Positions 25,453 to 33,997 of a DNA stretch of 54,787 nt are shown one piece after another. A program made the position numbers and the translations under genes. The stretch covers positions 1 through 54,787 of the forward strand of contig JAGRGI010000107.1 of the NCBI GenBank assembly GCA_020445565.1. Reading direction: 5' to 3'. A model generated the notes under the pieces. The model was given only the letters and a program-made list of their open reading frames with translations, had not been told where the DNA came from and did not search any database. This DNA comes from Chromatiales bacterium. Its GTDB lineage: Bacteria > Pseudomonadota > Gammaproteobacteria > JAGRCI01. Position 1 is the first letter of the stretch, and every line of letters begins with the position of its first letter.

Positions 25453-26879
25453 ACGCCTCCGTCCTGATGATCGCCCTGCCGCTGCTGGCGGCCTTTCTGC
25501 TGCCGCTGACCGGCCCGTTGGCCCGTTGGGTAGGACCGTTCGCTGCCGCGCTGAACATCGCCCTGGGAATTTCTCTGTGGCAGACCGTGGCCCAGGAGGG
25601 GCCCTCCGTCGTCGTCATGGGCGGATTCGCCGCGCCGCTCGGAATCGTATTTCGCGTTGATACGCTTGCGGTGCTGTTCGCCACGGCCCTGGCCGCACTG
25701 GTGTTGATTCTATGGCCCCGGACCAGCGCCGATCCGCGACGCGAATCGGCGCTGCTGCTTATCCTGCTGGCGGCAGGCTGCGGACTGGCCTTTTCCGGCG
25801 ACCTGTTCAATCTGTTCGTCTTCTACGAATTGATTGCCGTCGCCAGCTACGGCCTGGTTGCTGCCTCTCGGGAACGGCTAGCGGCGGCCGCAGGCCTGCG
25901 TTATCTGGTACTCAGCGCCCTGGGCAGCGCCTTTGCCCTGCTGGGCATCGGTCTGGTGTACGCCTTGGCTGGCACATTGAATCTTGCCGATCTGAGCCGT
26001 CATGCCGATGCCCTGAACTCGCCGCTGGGTCTGGCAGCGTTCGCCTTGATGTTGCTGGGTTTTGGCGTAAAGGCCGAGCTGTTTCCGGTGAACGCCTGGG
26101 TGGCCGAGGTCTATTCCACGGCCACCGCCCGCACCACCGCCCTGCTGGCTGGCGGCGTATCCAAGCTGGCGTTGCTCATCGTCCTGCACCTGGTGCTGCT
26201 GGTGTATGCCCAGCCGGCAGCCCTGAGCCTTCTGCTCACCCTGGGACTGCTCAGCATCGTCAGCGGACAGTTCGCCGGCTACCGGGCCGCCGATCTGCCA
26301 CGCATGCTGGCCTACAGTTCCATCGCACAATTGGGCATGATCGCCGCCGCCTTCTCCGTTTCCGGAGAGGCCGGTGTCCTGGCCGGGCTGGCGCTGGCCC
26401 TGCACCATCTGATCGTCAAGCCGGCCCTGTTCCTGGTCGGCGACGGCTGGCCCAAGTGCGTCGATTCACTTGCCGGGCTGGGGCGTGCCGAACCCTGGCG
26501 GGCGGCCCTGTTCGTTCTGCTGGCGCTTTCGCTGTTGGGCATACCCCCATTGCCTGGATTCTGGGCGAAACTGCTGTTGCTCAAGGCACTGCTCGGCATG
26601 GGTGAGCCGGCATGGAACCTGGCGGCCGCCGTGGTGCTGTTGGGAACGGCCATCGAAGGCGCTTACCTGCTGCGCGTGTTGCAAACGCTGTTTCGCGGCA
26701 CGACTAACGCCAAGCCCGCCACTTTCGGCGGCGCCCTGCCGGCCGGCGTGCTTGGGGTGGCGTTGCTTCTCGTGATGCTGGCCGCGACCCCGGTGGGTGG
26801 CGCGTTGCAACGGGCCGCCCAGCAGGCCGCTGACGTACCCGCCTACGTTGCCGACACTCTGGGAGGTTCGCCGCAGTGA
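25449..26879 (+). CDS. MrpD/NuoM-like proton-conducting subunit, first copy
   Basis: 476 residues, about 14 membrane helices. It carries the proton-channel signatures of the NuoL/M/N family: FNLFVFYELIAVASYGLVA (helix-5 Glu), FGVKAELFPVNAWVAEVYSTA (Lys followed by amphipathic helix), SSIAQLGMIAAAFSV and LHHLIVKPALFLVGD. One of two such proteins encoded in a row, a feature of MBX (H and H') as opposed to the single MbhH of hydrogenase complexes. It ends in an overlap with the GTG start of the next gene. Confidence 0.93.
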   Translation: MNASVLMIALPLLAAFLLPLTGPLARWVGPFAAALNIALGISLWQTVAQEGPSVVVMGGFAAPLGIVFRVDTLAVLFATALAALVLILWPRTSADPRRESALLLILLAAGCGLAFSGDLFNLFVFYELIAVASYGLVAASRERLAAAAGLRYLVLSALGSAFALLGIGLVYALAGTLNLADLSRHADALNSPLGLAAFALMLLGFGVKAELFPVNAWVAEVYSTATARTTALLAGGVSKLALLIVLHLVLLVYAQPAALSLLLTLGLLSIVSGQFAGYRAADLPRMLAYSSIAQLGMIAAAFSVSGEAGVLAGLALALHHLIVKPALFLVGDGWPKCVDSLAGLGRAEPWRAALFVLLALSLLGIPPLPGFWAKLLLLKALLGMGEPAWNLAAAVVLLGTAIEGAYLLRVLQTLFRGTTNAKPATFGGALPAGVLGVALLLVMLAATPVGGALQRAAQQAADVPAYVADTLGGSPQ

Positions 26880-28723
26880 ACGATCTGGACCTCCTGCTCC
26901 TCGTTTCGATCGGCACCACTGCGGTGCTGTTTGCCTTCGGCACCTGGCGCTGGGCCGGCGCCCTGGGCACGCTGCTGTACGCCTTGCAGCTCGCCTTGCT
27001 GGCGGTGATGCGCCCGGAGCTGCCATTGGCCTCGGGAATCGGTTTCGAGGTGTTGGGCTATCGGCTGCAATGGTCCTTGTCCGGCCTGGGTTGGTTTTTC
27101 GCCATCATCACCGTGGCCAGCGCTCTGTTCAGCGCTTGGTTCGCTGCGGGAGAATGGGGACAACACCGCCGAAACCTGCGCCTTTTGCACGGCGGCCTGG
27201 CCTTGAACGTCACCGCCATGCTGATCCTGTTGGCGTCGGATGACCTCATCAGCCTGTTCATCGGTTGGGAATTGGTAAGCTGGGCCAGCTATCTCGCCAT
27301 GGTCCAGCGGGGCGGGCCCGCTATGGATGCGGCCTATCGCTACCTGGTCTATGCCTTGGCCGGTGCCCTGGCGGTGTTGGTCGCCATCGCTATGATTGCC
27401 GCCCAGTCTCCGGCACTGGATTTCGGCAGCGTACGGGTGTGGTTCGCGTCCGCCGGCAACGGGACCATCTGGACGGTGATGTTGCTCACCATGGCCGGTT
27501 TCGGCGTAAAGATGGGTCTGCTGCCGCTGCACCTGTGGCAACCGGCCGCCTACAGCGAAAGCCCCGGCCCCATTGCGGCCTTTCTGGGTGCGATCTCCTC
27601 GCGAATGGGCCTGTTTGCCATCATCGTGGTGTTGGCTCAGCTCATCGGACTGGAACGGCTGGGCAACCTGCCCGTGGCCTTCAGTTTCTGGAACGCCAAC
27701 GAGTTCTGGGCTTGGCTCGCGGCGCTCACGCTCATCGTACCCACTTTCATCGCACTCACCCAGAACGACGCCCGCATGCTGCTGGCATGGCACGGCATCG
27801 GTCAGGGCGGGTATATGCTGCTCGGCATTCTCATCGCCACGCCCCTGGGCGTAAGCGGCGGGCTGATGCACGTCATCAACTACGCCTGCTATCAGGCCGC
27901 GCTATTCCTGGCGGTCACCGCCGTGGCCCACCGCACCGGCACAACGGATCTGGATCACCTGGGCGGGCTCATCAACCGCATGCCCCTGACTTACGTCACC
28001 ATGCTGTTCTGCATCATCGGCCTGGCCGGCCTGCCGCCCATGAATGGATTCGTCTCCAAGTGGATGATCTACAAAGCCCTGTTGGACGCCCAGATGCCGC
28101 TGTTGTTCGTGGCGGCGGTGATCGGCACCCTGGGCACCATCCTCAGCGTCTACAAGCTCATCCACAACACCTTCCTGGGACAGTTGCGCCTGGAACACGC
28201 CCAGGTGAACGAAGTCCCCATCAGCATGTGGCTGCCGATGATTCTGCTGGCACTGATCGTGTTCATCACCGGTTGGATGCCCGGTCTTTTCCTGGACCTG
28301 GTGGACGAGGCGGTTGTCGCCATTGGCATCACTCAGTTGCCTCATCATCTCGGCGGGGTCGACCTGGGCAACGGCGGCCTGGACATGCTCTGGATCGTCG
28401 GGGTGCTGCTGGCGGCCATCGGTATCGGCGCCATCGTTTATTTCCTCGGCAACCGCAGCGTGAGGGTCGGCCAGTTCGACAACTACGCCGGCGGCCAAAT
28501 TCTCACCGCGGACGTGCCCTATCAGTACAGCCACCAGTTCTATGCAGGGCTTCTGCGGGTGATCCAGCCCTGGATGCGCGGCGGCATGGCCTGGGGCGAA
28601 CGGGCGCTGGTGTCCGGCGCCGATTTCCTGGGCGGCGCCATGTCTGGCCTCTACCGGGCCGCGCCGGCCGGGGCCTATCTGTTGCTGGCGGTGTTGGCCG
28701 CCCTGGCCGTTACCCTCTTGTAG
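26876..28723 (+). CDS. MrpD/NuoL-like proton-conducting subunit, second copy (H')
   Basis: 615 residues from GTG at 26876 (GTGA overlap with the previous stop). About 14-15 membrane helices; SLFIGWELVSWASYLAM (helix-5 Glu), FGVKMGLLPLHLWQPAAYSESPGPIAA (Lys), and GLAGLPPMNGFVSKWMIYKALL. The C-terminal extension of about 130 residues ends in another helix; part of it (VGQFDNYAGGQILTADVPYQYSHQFYAGL) resembles the tail seen in MBX/MBH-type H proteins. Pumps or exchanges ions together with the preceding gene product. Confidence 0.92.
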   Translation: MNDLDLLLLVSIGTTAVLFAFGTWRWAGALGTLLYALQLALLAVMRPELPLASGIGFEVLGYRLQWSLSGLGWFFAIITVASALFSAWFAAGEWGQHRRNLRLLHGGLALNVTAMLILLASDDLISLFIGWELVSWASYLAMVQRGGPAMDAAYRYLVYALAGALAVLVAIAMIAAQSPALDFGSVRVWFASAGNGTIWTVMLLTMAGFGVKMGLLPLHLWQPAAYSESPGPIAAFLGAISSRMGLFAIIVVLAQLIGLERLGNLPVAFSFWNANEFWAWLAALTLIVPTFIALTQNDARMLLAWHGIGQGGYMLLGILIATPLGVSGGLMHVINYACYQAALFLAVTAVAHRTGTTDLDHLGGLINRMPLTYVTMLFCIIGLAGLPPMNGFVSKWMIYKALLDAQMPLLFVAAVIGTLGTILSVYKLIHNTFLGQLRLEHAQVNEVPISMWLPMILLALIVFITGWMPGLFLDLVDEAVVAIGITQLPHHLGGVDLGNGGLDMLWIVGVLLAAIGIGAIVYFLGNRSVRVGQFDNYAGGQILTADVPYQYSHQFYAGLLRVIQPWMRGGMAWGERALVSGADFLGGAMSGLYRAAPAGAYLLLAVLAALAVTLL

Positions 28724-28730
28724 GTGCACC

Positions 28731-29633
28731 ATGGACTTCACGCATCTCTTCGTCGAACTGGTACTCATGCCACTCATCGCCTTCCTGGTGGGCTTGGTCA
28801 TGGTGCTGATGCTCCGCAAGGTACGCGCCAAGATCGAACGACGCATCGGCCCGCCCCTGCTGCAACCACTGTACGATATCGTTAAGCTCTACTCGAAAAA
28901 GACCCAGGTATCGCACGGCCCCATGCACGAGATCGCCATGATGGTGGCTTTGGGGGGTGTAATCGCCATGGAGGTATTCCTGCCCGTTCCGGGTCTGAAC
29001 GGCCTGGCCGAAAAAGGCGACCTCATCGTGCTCATCTACCTGATGATGATCCCCTCCCTCGGCCTGGCCCTGGGCGTGGGCGCCTGCGCCAATCCCAACG
29101 GTTCCATCGGCATCTCCCGTGCCCTGACCGCCATGGTAGCCTACGACATCCCACTGATGATCGTGGTGGCCGGGGTCGCTCTGTTCCACGGCACCACCTC
29201 CCTGCCGGAGATCATCGCCGCCCAACAGGCCGGCGGTATGTCCACCTGGGGAATCGTCCAGACCCCCGTGCTGGCCCTGGGCGGCTTGATCGCCGCTTAC
29301 GCCATGCTGGGCAAAGAGCCTTTCGAGATCTACGTCGCCCCGGCGGAGATCGCCACCGGCCCCATGGTGGAGATGAGCGGCAAGTTCATGGGCACGCTGT
29401 TCGTAATGCAGTGTTTCCAGCTCTATGCCGTTGGCGTGCTCTACACCACCCTGTTTCTGGGCGGCGGCGAATATTGGATCAGCTTCCTGCCAAAGATCTT
29501 CGCCGTGGTGTTCATACCGCTCGCCATGACCAACGTCTTCCCCCGCTACAAGACCGAGGACGTACTCAAGTGGATGTGGAAATGGGCGGGAGGTTTCGCC
29601 CTGGCGGGATTGGCTTTGGTGGTGATGAAATGA
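28731..29633 (+). CDS. NuoH/MbxM-like membrane anchor subunit
   Basis: 300 residues, about eight membrane helices. NuoH/EchB family signatures: RRIGPPLLQPLYDIVKLYSKK near the N-terminus, ALTAMVAYDIPLM and LGKEPFEIYVAPAEIATGPMVEMSG. It joins the membrane arm to the NuoB-like subunit. It begins eight bases after the previous gene. The only real gap in the operon follows it (142 bases) and contains the palindromic repeat at 29673-29699. Confidence 0.93.
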   Translation: MDFTHLFVELVLMPLIAFLVGLVMVLMLRKVRAKIERRIGPPLLQPLYDIVKLYSKKTQVSHGPMHEIAMMVALGGVIAMEVFLPVPGLNGLAEKGDLIVLIYLMMIPSLGLALGVGACANPNGSIGISRALTAMVAYDIPLMIVVAGVALFHGTTSLPEIIAAQQAGGMSTWGIVQTPVLALGGLIAAYAMLGKEPFEIYVAPAEIATGPMVEMSGKFMGTLFVMQCFQLYAVGVLYTTLFLGGGEYWISFLPKIFAVVFIPLAMTNVFPRYKTEDVLKWMWKWAGGFALAGLALVVMK

Positions 29634-29672
29634 CCCAGCCGGCCTCACCTTTCCGCGATCGCCGAACCGTAA

Positions 29673-29699
29673 GTCGGGTTACCGACAGCGTAACCCGAC
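29673..29699. repeat. REP-like palindrome between the NuoH- and NuoB-like genes
   Basis: gtcgggtta (29673-29681) and taacccgac (29691-29699) form a perfect 9-base-pair stem around ccgacagcg. Repeats with GTCGGGTTA...TAACCCGAC arms are familiar as dispersed REP-type elements in proteobacterial genomes, mobilised by Y1 (RAYT-type) transposases, and a remnant of such a transposase lies 9 kb upstream. It may also act as a processing or attenuation site inside the operon mRNA. Confidence 0.6.
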
Positions 29700-29775
29700 G
29701 AAATGTACTCCGAAACCCGGTGGATCTCTCTCCGCCCGCGCAGCCTGAACAGAGCCTCAATCCAGGGACACTAAA

Positions 29776-30525
29776 ATGAGCACAGACCCCAATCAAGCCG
29801 TCGCCTGCCGGACGGTGGACGCCGAGGAGCGCAGTCTGCTGGGCCGGGTGCTGGATCGCATCGCCGATCACTGCCGGGCACGCTCGCTGTTCGTGCTGCA
29901 CTATTGCACCGGCTGCGGAGCGATCGAATTGCCACCGACCATGACCTCGCGCTTCGACCTGGAGCGGGTCGGGATGCAACCCATGGTCACGCCGCGGCAG
30001 GCCGACATCCTGCTCATCACCGGCTACCTTTCCGTGAAGACCCTCAAACGCGTCGTGATGACCTACGAGCAGATGCAGGGTCCGAAGTACGTCATCGGCC
30101 TGGGTTCCTGCACCATCAACGGCGGCATGTACTGGAACAGCTACGCCACCATCAAGCTGCTCGACCGCTACATCCCGGTAGACAACTATATCGCCGGTTG
30201 CATGCCCCGACCGGAGGCCATTCAGCAGGTGTTCCTCGACCTCATGGGCCGCATCGATCGCGGCGAGGCCCAGGCATGGAAGGATTATTACCGCCGTTAT
30301 GACTGGTACCTGGGCCAGCAGCAGCAACTGTTCGGCACAAATTGGCAGGCCCCCACCGACGTGGTCGGCGAAGCTATCCGTTACCGCCTGGTGGGAGAAC
30401 AGACGCTTGGTTCTCACACGGCCCACCTGGAACGCTACGCGCCCTACTACGACCAGCTTGGCATCATCCGCCCCGAACCGGCCCGGATGAAAGCACGGCC
30501 TCAACTGGAGGTGGTGAGCCGATGA
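29776..30525 (+). CDS. NuoB/MbxJ-like iron-sulfur subunit
   Basis: 249 residues from ATG at 29776. Four cluster-ligand cysteines are in the family pattern: CTGCGAIELPP (CxxC, hydrogenase-small-subunit style), GSCTINGGMYW and GCMPRPEA. The conserved GCGAIE and YVIGLGSC segments place it with NuoB/EchC/MbhJ. It should hold the cluster next to the L subunit. The C-terminal 80 residues beyond PRPEA are longer than in complex I NuoB. Stop overlaps the next start (GATGA). Confidence 0.93.
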   Translation: MSTDPNQAVACRTVDAEERSLLGRVLDRIADHCRARSLFVLHYCTGCGAIELPPTMTSRFDLERVGMQPMVTPRQADILLITGYLSVKTLKRVVMTYEQMQGPKYVIGLGSCTINGGMYWNSYATIKLLDRYIPVDNYIAGCMPRPEAIQQVFLDLMGRIDRGEAQAWKDYYRRYDWYLGQQQQLFGTNWQAPTDVVGEAIRYRLVGEQTLGSHTAHLERYAPYYDQLGIIRPEPARMKARPQLEVVSR

Positions 30526-31040
30526 ACCGCGAACTGGAAAGCCTGGACGCGGTATTCCGCGAAATGCCCGATCTCAAGGTGGAGCACACCGGCCCGCGCC
30601 GCACCCGAATTCAGGTAGAGGCCGACGCCCTGCCGACCCTGCTGGAACTGCTCAAGGGCCGCGCCGGCTATCTGCACCTGTCCGCCATCTCCTGCGTGGA
30701 CTGGCCGGACACGGAGGAATTCGAACTGGTCTACCACCTGTGGTCCTACCAGGTGAGCAACCTGATCTCCGCCCATACCCGCATCCCCTACGACCCCGGT
30801 CGCTACGTATCGGTCTACGACCTGCACGCCCCGGCGGTCTATTTCGAACGCGACATCCACGAGATGTTCGGCGTCTGGTTCGAGGGCTGTCCCGACCAGG
30901 AACCCTTCATCCTCACCGAATGGCAGGGCCCACCGCCCATGCGCAAGTCCTTCGACACCGTGGCTTACGTCAACGACACCTTCGAGTGGCGTGAATACCA
31001 GCCGGAGTGGGCCAATGATCCTTCCGGCGGCAAAGGCTGA
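30522..31040 (+). CDS. NuoC/MbxK-like subunit
   Basis: 172 residues from ATG at 30522 (four-base overlap with the previous gene). NuoC/30 kDa signature: YHLWSYQ, then VYDLHAPAVYFERDIHEMFGVWFEGCPDQEPFILTEW (contains ERDIHEMFG, the classic E-R/W-D-x-E-MFG motif). Hydrophilic subunit that clamps the NuoB- and NuoD-like subunits. Confidence 0.93.
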   Translation: MNRELESLDAVFREMPDLKVEHTGPRRTRIQVEADALPTLLELLKGRAGYLHLSAISCVDWPDTEEFELVYHLWSYQVSNLISAHTRIPYDPGRYVSVYDLHAPAVYFERDIHEMFGVWFEGCPDQEPFILTEWQGPPPMRKSFDTVAYVNDTFEWREYQPEWANDPSGGKG

Positions 31041-31052
31041 GCGAGGCTCATC

Positions 31053-32195
31053 GTGCGTCCTGAGAACTACAAACCGGTTCAACATTCCGCCAGCCACGAA
31101 TACGAGCTGTATTTCGGCCCCAACCACCCCGGCATCGAGGGCAACTACGCCCTCAAATGTGTGCTGTCCGGCGACGTGGTGCAGAGCCTGCGCGCCGACG
31201 GCGGCTATCTTCACCGGGGCTTCGAGAAGATCATGGAAGAACGCCTGTGGATACAGAACGTGGCCCTGGTGCCACGCATCTGCGTGCCGGACCCGGTGCC
31301 TATGGAGGAGACCTACGCCCGTGCCGTCGAGATGCTGGGCGGCCTGGAGATCCCCAAACGCGCCCAATGGATACGCGCCCTGATGCTGGAGGCATCACGC
31401 GTCTGTGCCCATCTGTTCTATTTCGGCGGTCATGCCGCCACCATGGGCATGTACTCCAATATGTTCTGGGGCGTCACCGACCGCGATCTCATACTCGACA
31501 TCTTCGAGGAGATCACCGGCGCCCGGATTTATCACATGTACATCACGCCGGGCGGCGTGCGCCGGGATCTGCCCGAGGGCGTGCTGGACAGGCTTTCTAA
31601 AGTGCTGGACTACGTCGAGTCGCGCCTGCCCGAGTTCGACAACCTGTTCTTCGACAACGCCGTGGTCATCAACCGCGCCACCGGCGTCGGCACCCTGACC
31701 ACTGAACAGGCCCTCTCCTGGGGCGTAACCGGACCCAATTTGCGGGCCTGCGGCCTACCCTTCGACGTGCGCCGCGACGACCCCTACCTGATCTACGACG
31801 AACTGGACTTCGACATCCCCACGGAGACGGCCGGCGACGCCTGGGCCCGGACCCTGGTGCGGCGCGAAGAATTGTTGCAATCCATCCGCATCCTGCGCCA
31901 GATCATCGCCACCCTGCCCAAGGTCGGCGGCCCCATTCGCTGCGCCCTGCCCAACCCGCTGGCCTGGAACGTGCCTGCCGGCAGCGTCTATGCCCGCACC
32001 GAATCCAGCAAGGGCGAACTCGGCTTCTTCGTGGTCTCCAAAGGCGGCGCCAAACCCTGGCGTGTGCACGTGCGCGGGCCGTCGTCCATGCATGCCGTGC
32101 ACGTTCTGGAGCGCCTCGGCCCCGGCTCGCGCCTGGAAGATGTCGCCCAGATCATGTTTTCCCTGGATGCCTGCCCGCCGGAGGTGGATCGATGA
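31053..32195 (+). CDS. NuoD/MbxL-like large subunit without NiFe ligands
   Basis: 380 residues from GTG at 31053 (GCGAGG upstream). Typical of the NuoD/hydrogenase-large family: FGPNHPGIEGNYAL at the start, GGYLHRGFEKIMEER, EASRVCAHLFYFGGHAATMG, GGVRRDLPEG and a C-terminal QIMFSLDACPPEVDR. In NiFe hydrogenases the N-terminal RxCGxC and C-terminal DPCxxC motifs bind the metals; here the equivalent places read RICVPDP and DACPPEVDR, so only one Cys of each pair survives. The protein therefore cannot hold a NiFe centre and is MBX-like (or NuoD-like). It overlaps the following fusion gene by four bases. Confidence 0.93.
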   Translation: MRPENYKPVQHSASHEYELYFGPNHPGIEGNYALKCVLSGDVVQSLRADGGYLHRGFEKIMEERLWIQNVALVPRICVPDPVPMEETYARAVEMLGGLEIPKRAQWIRALMLEASRVCAHLFYFGGHAATMGMYSNMFWGVTDRDLILDIFEEITGARIYHMYITPGGVRRDLPEGVLDRLSKVLDYVESRLPEFDNLFFDNAVVINRATGVGTLTTEQALSWGVTGPNLRACGLPFDVRRDDPYLIYDELDFDIPTETAGDAWARTLVRREELLQSIRILRQIIATLPKVGGPIRCALPNPLAWNVPAGSVYARTESSKGELGFFVVSKGGAKPWRVHVRGPSSMHAVHVLERLGPGSRLEDVAQIMFSLDACPPEVDR

Positions 32196-33997
32196 GCAAA
32201 GGCAGCTTCCTGCGCCCTCTCAAGGCCCTGGCCTATCTGGGCCGGCCGGCGGTCACCCTGCCCATGGAACCGCGCCCGGCGGCGCCCAACTACCGGGGTT
32301 TTCACGTCAACGACTGGGAAGCCTGCATCGGCTGCGGTACCTGCGCCCAGATCTGCGACAACGAAGCCATCGACATGGTCGACATCCCGGAACTGAAGGC
32401 CGATCCCCTGGCCGGCATCAAACCCCGCCGCCCGGCCATCGACTACGGCCGCTGCTGCTGGTGCGCCCTGTGCGTGGACATCTGCCCCACCGGCTCAATC
32501 TCGCTTTCGCGCGAATACGTGCACGTAGGGCCGGACCTTAACACCTACTACATCCTGCCGGACGAAAAAGGCATCCATGGTCTCAATTATCCCAAGGGCT
32601 GGTCCAAGTCCCCGGATGCCGACCTGCTTGACCTGAAACGCCAGACCATGGGGGAAATGGAGCCCCAGGAACGGCTGCAATCCTTTGCCGAGATGGTGGC
32701 TGGCTTCACGCCGGAAGCGGCCCTCATGGAGGCGTCGCGCTGCATCCAGTGCGGCATGTGCCACGATGCCTGTCCGTCACATATGCACGCGCCGGAGTAC
32801 ATCCGCGCCCTGTGGTCCGGCGATGCCGAGGAGGCCGTGCGGCAGATCTACCGGACCAATCCGTTTTCCGAAGTCTGCGGTCGGGTCTGCACGCGGCGTT
32901 GCGAAGATGCCTGTTCCCTGGGCAATCGTGGCGAACCCATCGCCATCCGCTGGTTGAAACGTTTCGCCATGGACAGCCTCAATCACGAGCAGGTTCGCCG
33001 CATCGCCGCCGAAGGCCGGGAACTGGCCCCCAGCGGCCGCAAGGTCGCCATCGTCGGCGCCGGCCCCGCCGGACTCACCTGCGCCTACGATCTGGCCCGT
33101 CAGGGCCACGCCGTCACCGTGTTCGAGGCCCTGCCCCACGCCGGCGGCATGATGCGCTACGGCATACCGGAATACCGCCTGCCCTACGACCGCCTGGACG
33201 ACGACGTAGACGTGATCGCCTCCCTGGGCGTCGAAATCCGCTACAAGACCCGCGTCGGCCACGACATCTCCATGGAACGCCTGCGTGATCAATTCGACGC
33301 CGTGATGATCGCCATCGGCCTGCACAAGGGCCGTTCCACCCGCGTTCCCGGCACCAACAACGAAAACGTCATCGCCGCCATCGACCTGCTGCGCGACGTC
33401 ACCCTGGGCGTGGCCGTGGACGTGCCGAAAAAGGCCGTGGTCATCGGTGGCGGCAACGTCGCCATGGACGCCGCCCGTACCCTGGCACGGTTGCAGACCC
33501 GCGCCTACGGTGCCGTCCAAGTAGAACTGGTGGCCCTGGAACCCGCCGACGCCATGCTGGCAGACGCAGACGAGGTACGCGAAGCCAAAGAAGAAGGCGT
33601 CGTCATCGTCAACAGCCGCGGGCCGCGTTGCTGCATTATCAACGGCGAGCGCCTGACCGGTCTGGAGACCGTGCGCTGCCTGTCCATCTTCGACAACCAG
33701 GGCCGCTTCCACCCCCTTTACGACCATGAAGACGCCCAGGTCCACGAAGGTGACGTGGTGGTGGAGGCCATCGGCCAGATGAGCGATTTCAGCCTGTTGG
33801 GCGACAAACTCACCGAAAAGCTGGACTGGAACGGCCCGCGCCCGCGCATCGACCAGGACGGCCGCACCTCCGAACCCTGGCTGTGGGCCGCCGGCGACAT
33901 GGTGGAGGGGCCGGACGTGATTCATGCCGTGGCCGCCGGCCACCGCGCCGCCGCCTCCATACATAACGAAATCATGGTTCGGGAGAAAACCCCATGA
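32192..33997 (+). CDS. NuoI-like ferredoxin fused to GltD/NfnL-type FAD-NAD(P)H oxidoreductase
   Basis: 601 residues. Residues 1-110 are NuoI/MbxN-like with two 4Fe-4S sites (Cys 45, 48, 51, 55 and Cys 88, 91, 94, 98). Residues about 165-600 are a complete GltD/NfnL module: an N-terminal di-cluster domain (Cys 184, 187, 190, 194 and 229, 233, 237, 241), an FAD site (AIVGAGPAGLTCAYDLA, about 286-302) with GGMMRYGIPEYRLP, a second dinucleotide site for NAD(P) (VIGGGNVAMDAARTLAR, about 417-433) and the closing AAGDM...VIHAVAAGHRAA. Inference: NAD(P)H electrons enter the membrane complex through this fused subunit (or leave by it when run backwards). It replaces the ferredoxin dependence of archaeal MBX and the NuoEFG module of complex I. 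Starts inside the L gene, ends inside the rubrerythrin gene. Confidence 0.94.
   Translation: MSKGSFLRPLKALAYLGRPAVTLPMEPRPAAPNYRGFHVNDWEACIGCGTCAQICDNEAIDMVDIPELKADPLAGIKPRRPAIDYGRCCWCALCVDICPTGSISLSREYVHVGPDLNTYYILPDEKGIHGLNYPKGWSKSPDADLLDLKRQTMGEMEPQERLQSFAEMVAGFTPEAALMEASRCIQCGMCHDACPSHMHAPEYIRALWSGDAEEAVRQIYRTNPFSEVCGRVCTRRCEDACSLGNRGEPIAIRWLKRFAMDSLNHEQVRRIAAEGRELAPSGRKVAIVGAGPAGLTCAYDLARQGHAVTVFEALPHAGGMMRYGIPEYRLPYDRLDDDVDVIASLGVEIRYKTRVGHDISMERLRDQFDAVMIAIGLHKGRSTRVPGTNNENVIAAIDLLRDVTLGVAVDVPKKAVVIGGGNVAMDAARTLARLQTRAYGAVQVELVALEPADAMLADADEVREAKEEGVVIVNSRGPRCCIINGERLTGLETVRCLSIFDNQGRFHPLYDHEDAQVHEGDVVVEAIGQMSDFSLLGDKLTEKLDWNGPRPRIDQDGRTSEPWLWAAGDMVEGPDVIHAVAAGHRAAASIHNEIMVREKTP

Noticed and set aside
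32777..33964. 395-codon minus-strand open frame
   Set aside because: Mirror of the NuoI-GltD fusion, rich in Val/Gly/His with no motif.
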